From CAZTDD01 sp964612675 (GTDB taxonomy: Bacteria; Hinthialibacterota; Hinthialibacteria; Hinthialibacterales; JAKPRU01), in the NCBI GenBank assembly GCA_964612675.1, contig CAZTDD010000220.1:1-5714 (forward strand): a stretch of DNA of 5,714 nucleotides. The letters are read 5' to 3'. Shown in pieces: positions 5,682-5,714 of this stretch. The position numbers and the translations under genes were made by a program. The notes under the pieces were generated by a model. The model ran no database searches. It saw only the letters and a program-made list of their open reading frames with translations, and was not told the origin of the DNA. Each line of letters starts with the position of its first letter. The first letter of the stretch is position 1.

Positions 5682-5714
5682 GGAGAGCTCTTCTCCCTCT
5701 CCCTCTGGGAGAGG
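5681..5714. repeat. GC-rich hairpins at the right edge
   Basis: Two adjoining perfect stem-loops: GGGAGA/TCTCCC (5681-5686 and 5692-5697, 5-nt loop) and CCTCTCCC-TCT-GGGAGAGG (5696-5714, 8-bp stem, 3-nt loop). They overlap by two bases, so both cannot form fully at once. The second resembles the palindromic CTCTCCC/GGGAGAG repeats scattered in many bacterial genomes. It touches the window end and may continue. It could also end transcription of a gene to the right, but no T run is visible. Confidence 0.6.

Overview
The window carries four complete protein genes, all on the minus strand, so it is read from right to left. In transcription order they are a Gfo/Idh/MocA-family oxidoreductase (4247-5572), a small HEAT-repeat protein (3273-4202), a type I sulfatase (1758-3236) and an FAD-dependent oxidoreductase of the FAD_oxidored type (133-1515). 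The long open frames on the plus strand are antisense shadows of these genes. No RNA gene, CRISPR array, transposase or integrase is visible.

Three of the four proteins start with a twin-arginine (Tat) signal (RREFL, RRDFL, RRSFV). Tat-exported Gfo/Idh dehydrogenases, sulfatases and FAD_oxidored proteins, HEAT-repeat proteins and roughly balanced base composition are typical of Planctomycetota, Verrucomicrobiota/Lentisphaerota/Kiritimatiellota and Candidatus Poribacteria. The window cannot decide between these groups. The likely setting is a carbohydrate-degrading bacterium that handles sulfated glycans or other sulfate esters outside the cytoplasm.

Layout: the first three genes are tightly packed, with gaps of 44 and 36 nt that hold little more than the next ribosome binding site, so they probably form one transcript. 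A 242-nt gap separates the sulfatase from the FAD gene. It is rich in small inverted repeats, including three copies of a TTATGC-type motif, and may hold a terminator, a promoter or an operator for the FAD gene. A plausible joint role is desulfation by the sulfatase plus oxidation or reduction of sugar-like intermediates by the two redox enzymes. The substrate cannot be read from the sequence. The HEAT protein has no export signal and no evident catalytic site.

The most unusual structure lies at the edges. A 51-nt element at 35-85 recurs in inverted orientation at 5631-5681, so the four-gene block is bracketed by an imperfect inverted repeat (38 of 51 positions, no gaps). The left edge starts with what looks like the end of another copy, and the right edge continues into strong GC-rich hairpins. 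This suggests a dispersed intergenic repeat family. The sulfatase also lacks some residues usual at S1 sulfatase active sites while keeping the formylglycine motif, and the Gfo/Idh protein has a shortened start to its Rossmann fold.
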